Shown here in pieces: positions 63,013 through 64,000 of a DNA stretch of 64,000 nt (within the stretch, counting starts at the first letter, position 1; the number at the start of each line of letters is the position of its first letter). Position numbers and translations under genes: made by a program. The DNA comes from an uncultured Pelagibacteraceae bacterium (GTDB lineage: Bacteria > Pseudomonadota > Alphaproteobacteria > Pelagibacterales > Pelagibacteraceae), in NCBI GenBank assembly GCA_902623785.1, contig CACNVG010000003.1, positions 1 through 64,000 on the forward strand, given 5' to 3'. A model generated the notes under the pieces. It was not told the DNA's origin. It worked only from the letters and a program-made list of their open reading frames with translations, and ran no database searches.

Positions 63013-64000
63013 AAAATATATTTCATTTATTATTTTTTTTTTTCTATGTAATTGTTCATTTAATACAAACTCATCTTTTTGGACTAAAGAACAAAATATT
63101 CTTGAAGATAAATCTGCTACCAAGATAGTCATTGAAAAAAAAAAAGATACTTTAAATGAATTTAATCCAACTTTTAAAATTAAATTACCAAAAAATATCA
63201 GAATAACTAAAGATAAAATGCTTAATAACGATGGTTTCGTTGATTTCGATGGATCTTTAGAAAAAGTATCAAAATTTAATTTTAAGAAGATAAATTATTT
63301 TGAGAATTTTGAGCCCGAAATTTTATTGGATGATAAAAACTTATTTTATTTTGATAATAAAGGATCAATTATAAAATTTGACTCAAATTCACAATTATTA
63401 TGGAAAAAAAATCATTATTCAAAACTTGATAAAAAACTAAATCCAATATTGTTTTACGCTTCCCAAGAAAAATTTTTATTTATTGCGGACAGTATCGCAA
63501 ATTATTATGTAATAAACAAAATCACAGGAGATCTAATTTGGAAGAAAAAACATTCATCCTCGTTTAATTCCCAGATTAAAATATCCAATGATAAAGTTTT
63601 AGTTATAGATCAAGAAAATTCATTGAGATGTTTTTCACTGAAAAATGGAGTTTTATTGTGGACTGTAAAAACCGAAAGATCTTTATTAAGATCAAAAAAA
63701 AAACAATCAATCATACTTCATAAAAATAACGTATTTTTTACTAACTCAATAGGCGATATTACTGCGGTAAACATAGAAGATGGAAATATAGTCTGGCAAA
63801 CACCAACCCAATCTTTTGTAAATTTTGGAAGCACTTTCTCGTTAAAATTATCAGATTTAGTATCTGATAAAAAGTCAATATTCATTTCGAATAATAAAGA
63901 ACAGTTTTTTTCAGTAGATATTAAATCAGGTGTCATAAATTGGAAGCAGGAAATTAGTTCAGAATTAAGACCAGCAATCGTTCAAAACTATTTAATTACG
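63005..64000 (+). CDS. bamB: BamB-like PQQ-type beta-propeller lipoprotein (3' end outside window)
   Basis: The frame opens at ATG 63005 and runs off the window after 332 residues. It has a lipoprotein-like start (IIFFFLCNCSFN; the lipobox LCNC is not canonical). Beta-propeller repeats follow, with recurring blade ends: VINKITGDLIWKKKHS, FSLKNGVLLWTVK, VNIEDGNIVWQTPT and VDIKSGVINWKQE. This pattern of G-x-x-x-W at blade edges is that of BamB, the outer-membrane barrel-assembly lipoprotein. The overlap with a YfgM-like gene agrees. No catalytic PQQ residues are expected. Confidence 0.85.
   Translation, partial: MNKKYISFIIFFFLCNCSFNTNSSFWTKEQNILEDKSATKIVIEKKKDTLNEFNPTFKIKLPKNIRITKDKMLNNDGFVDFDGSLEKVSKFNFKKINYFENFEPEILLDDKNLFYFDNKGSIIKFDSNSQLLWKKNHYSKLDKKLNPILFYASQEKFLFIADSIANYYVINKITGDLIWKKKHSSSFNSQIKISNDKVLVIDQENSLRCFSLKNGVLLWTVKTERSLLRSKKKQSIILHKNNVFFTNSIGDITAVNIEDGNIVWQTPTQSFVNFGSTFSLKLSDLVSDKKSIFISNNKEQFFSVDIKSGVINWKQEISSELRPAIVQNYLIT

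Noticed and set aside
1-64000. CRISPR array, prophage, insertion sequence or toxin-antitoxin module
   Set aside because: No regularly spaced direct repeats, transposase, integrase, phage structural genes or recognisable toxin-antitoxin pair were found by reading the window.

Overview
The window is a gene-dense, very AT-rich (about 30% G+C by eye) chromosomal segment from an alphaproteobacterium of the SAR11 clade (Candidatus Pelagibacter and relatives). The evidence is a blue-tuned proteorhodopsin followed by ferredoxin and ferredoxin reductase, an alphaproteobacterial-type DksA, YgfZ and dihydroorotase, a large polyamine-type ABC transporter, tiny intergenic gaps and many overlapping start and stop codons. 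No stretch over 300 bases lacks a gene. The longest gaps are upstream of proteorhodopsin (about 215 bp), upstream of the outer-membrane barrel gene (about 196 bp) and upstream of umuD (about 170 bp). I saw no insertion sequence, prophage, CRISPR array or rRNA. One tRNA, tRNA-Leu(GAG), is present. Both ends cut genes: dxs at the left and a BamB-like lipoprotein gene at the right.

Layout. 1-12.1 kb is core metabolism: dxs, aroC, pdxH, a polyprenyl diphosphate synthase, an S49 peptidase, glyQS, pyruvate phosphate dikinase, nadC and nadA. 12.1-14.8 kb holds tRNA-Leu, a cupin, ygfZ and pyrC. 14.8-17.8 kb is a small, even more AT-rich surface-glycan module (sugar aminotransferase, GT2, GT4), followed by a PrpE/Acs-type acyl-CoA synthetase. 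19.9-22.8 kb is the proteorhodopsin / [2Fe-2S] ferredoxin / ferredoxin-NADP reductase / glutathione-transferase cluster. 22.8-25.4 kb has dksA and an ArnT/ArnC-like lipid-linked sugar pair. 25.4-27.2 kb is umuDC under a well-formed promoter and a perfect alphaproteobacterial SOS box. 27.3-31.5 kb carries two tandem GFA-fold proteins, a D-glycerate 3-kinase, a TolC-like protein and recA.

31.5-42.4 kb is again housekeeping: alaS, icd, psd-pssA, a GT8-like protein, rlmE, a CBS-less guaB, a periplasmic TPR protein, guaA and panB. 42.4-59.2 kb is a nitrogen/osmolyte catabolism block. It contains an orphan branched-chain-amino-acid-type binding protein, an EamA exporter, an EutA-DoeA-like ectoine pair, potABCD-like polyamine uptake genes and a FadN-type hydroxyacyl-CoA dehydrogenase/enoyl-CoA hydratase. 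It continues with cyclophilin, an outer-membrane barrel, an exported zincin, a 39-residue membrane peptide coupled to an agmatinase-family gene, an aldehyde dehydrogenase and an ArgE-like deacetylase. 59.3-64 kb holds csaA, aconitase, a YfgM-like membrane protein and the start of bamB.

The genes together describe a streamlined marine heterotroph. It takes up and degrades small organic nitrogen compounds, runs the TCA cycle with AcnA and NADP-Icd, supplements energy with light, and keeps an inducible mutagenic repair polymerase. The best candidates for something undescribed are the tiny peptide ORF overlapping speB, the split ectoine/polyamine catabolic block, the periplasmic TPR protein embedded between guaB and guaA, and the regulatory repeats upstream of proteorhodopsin. 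All family calls come from reading motifs by eye; no database search was run.
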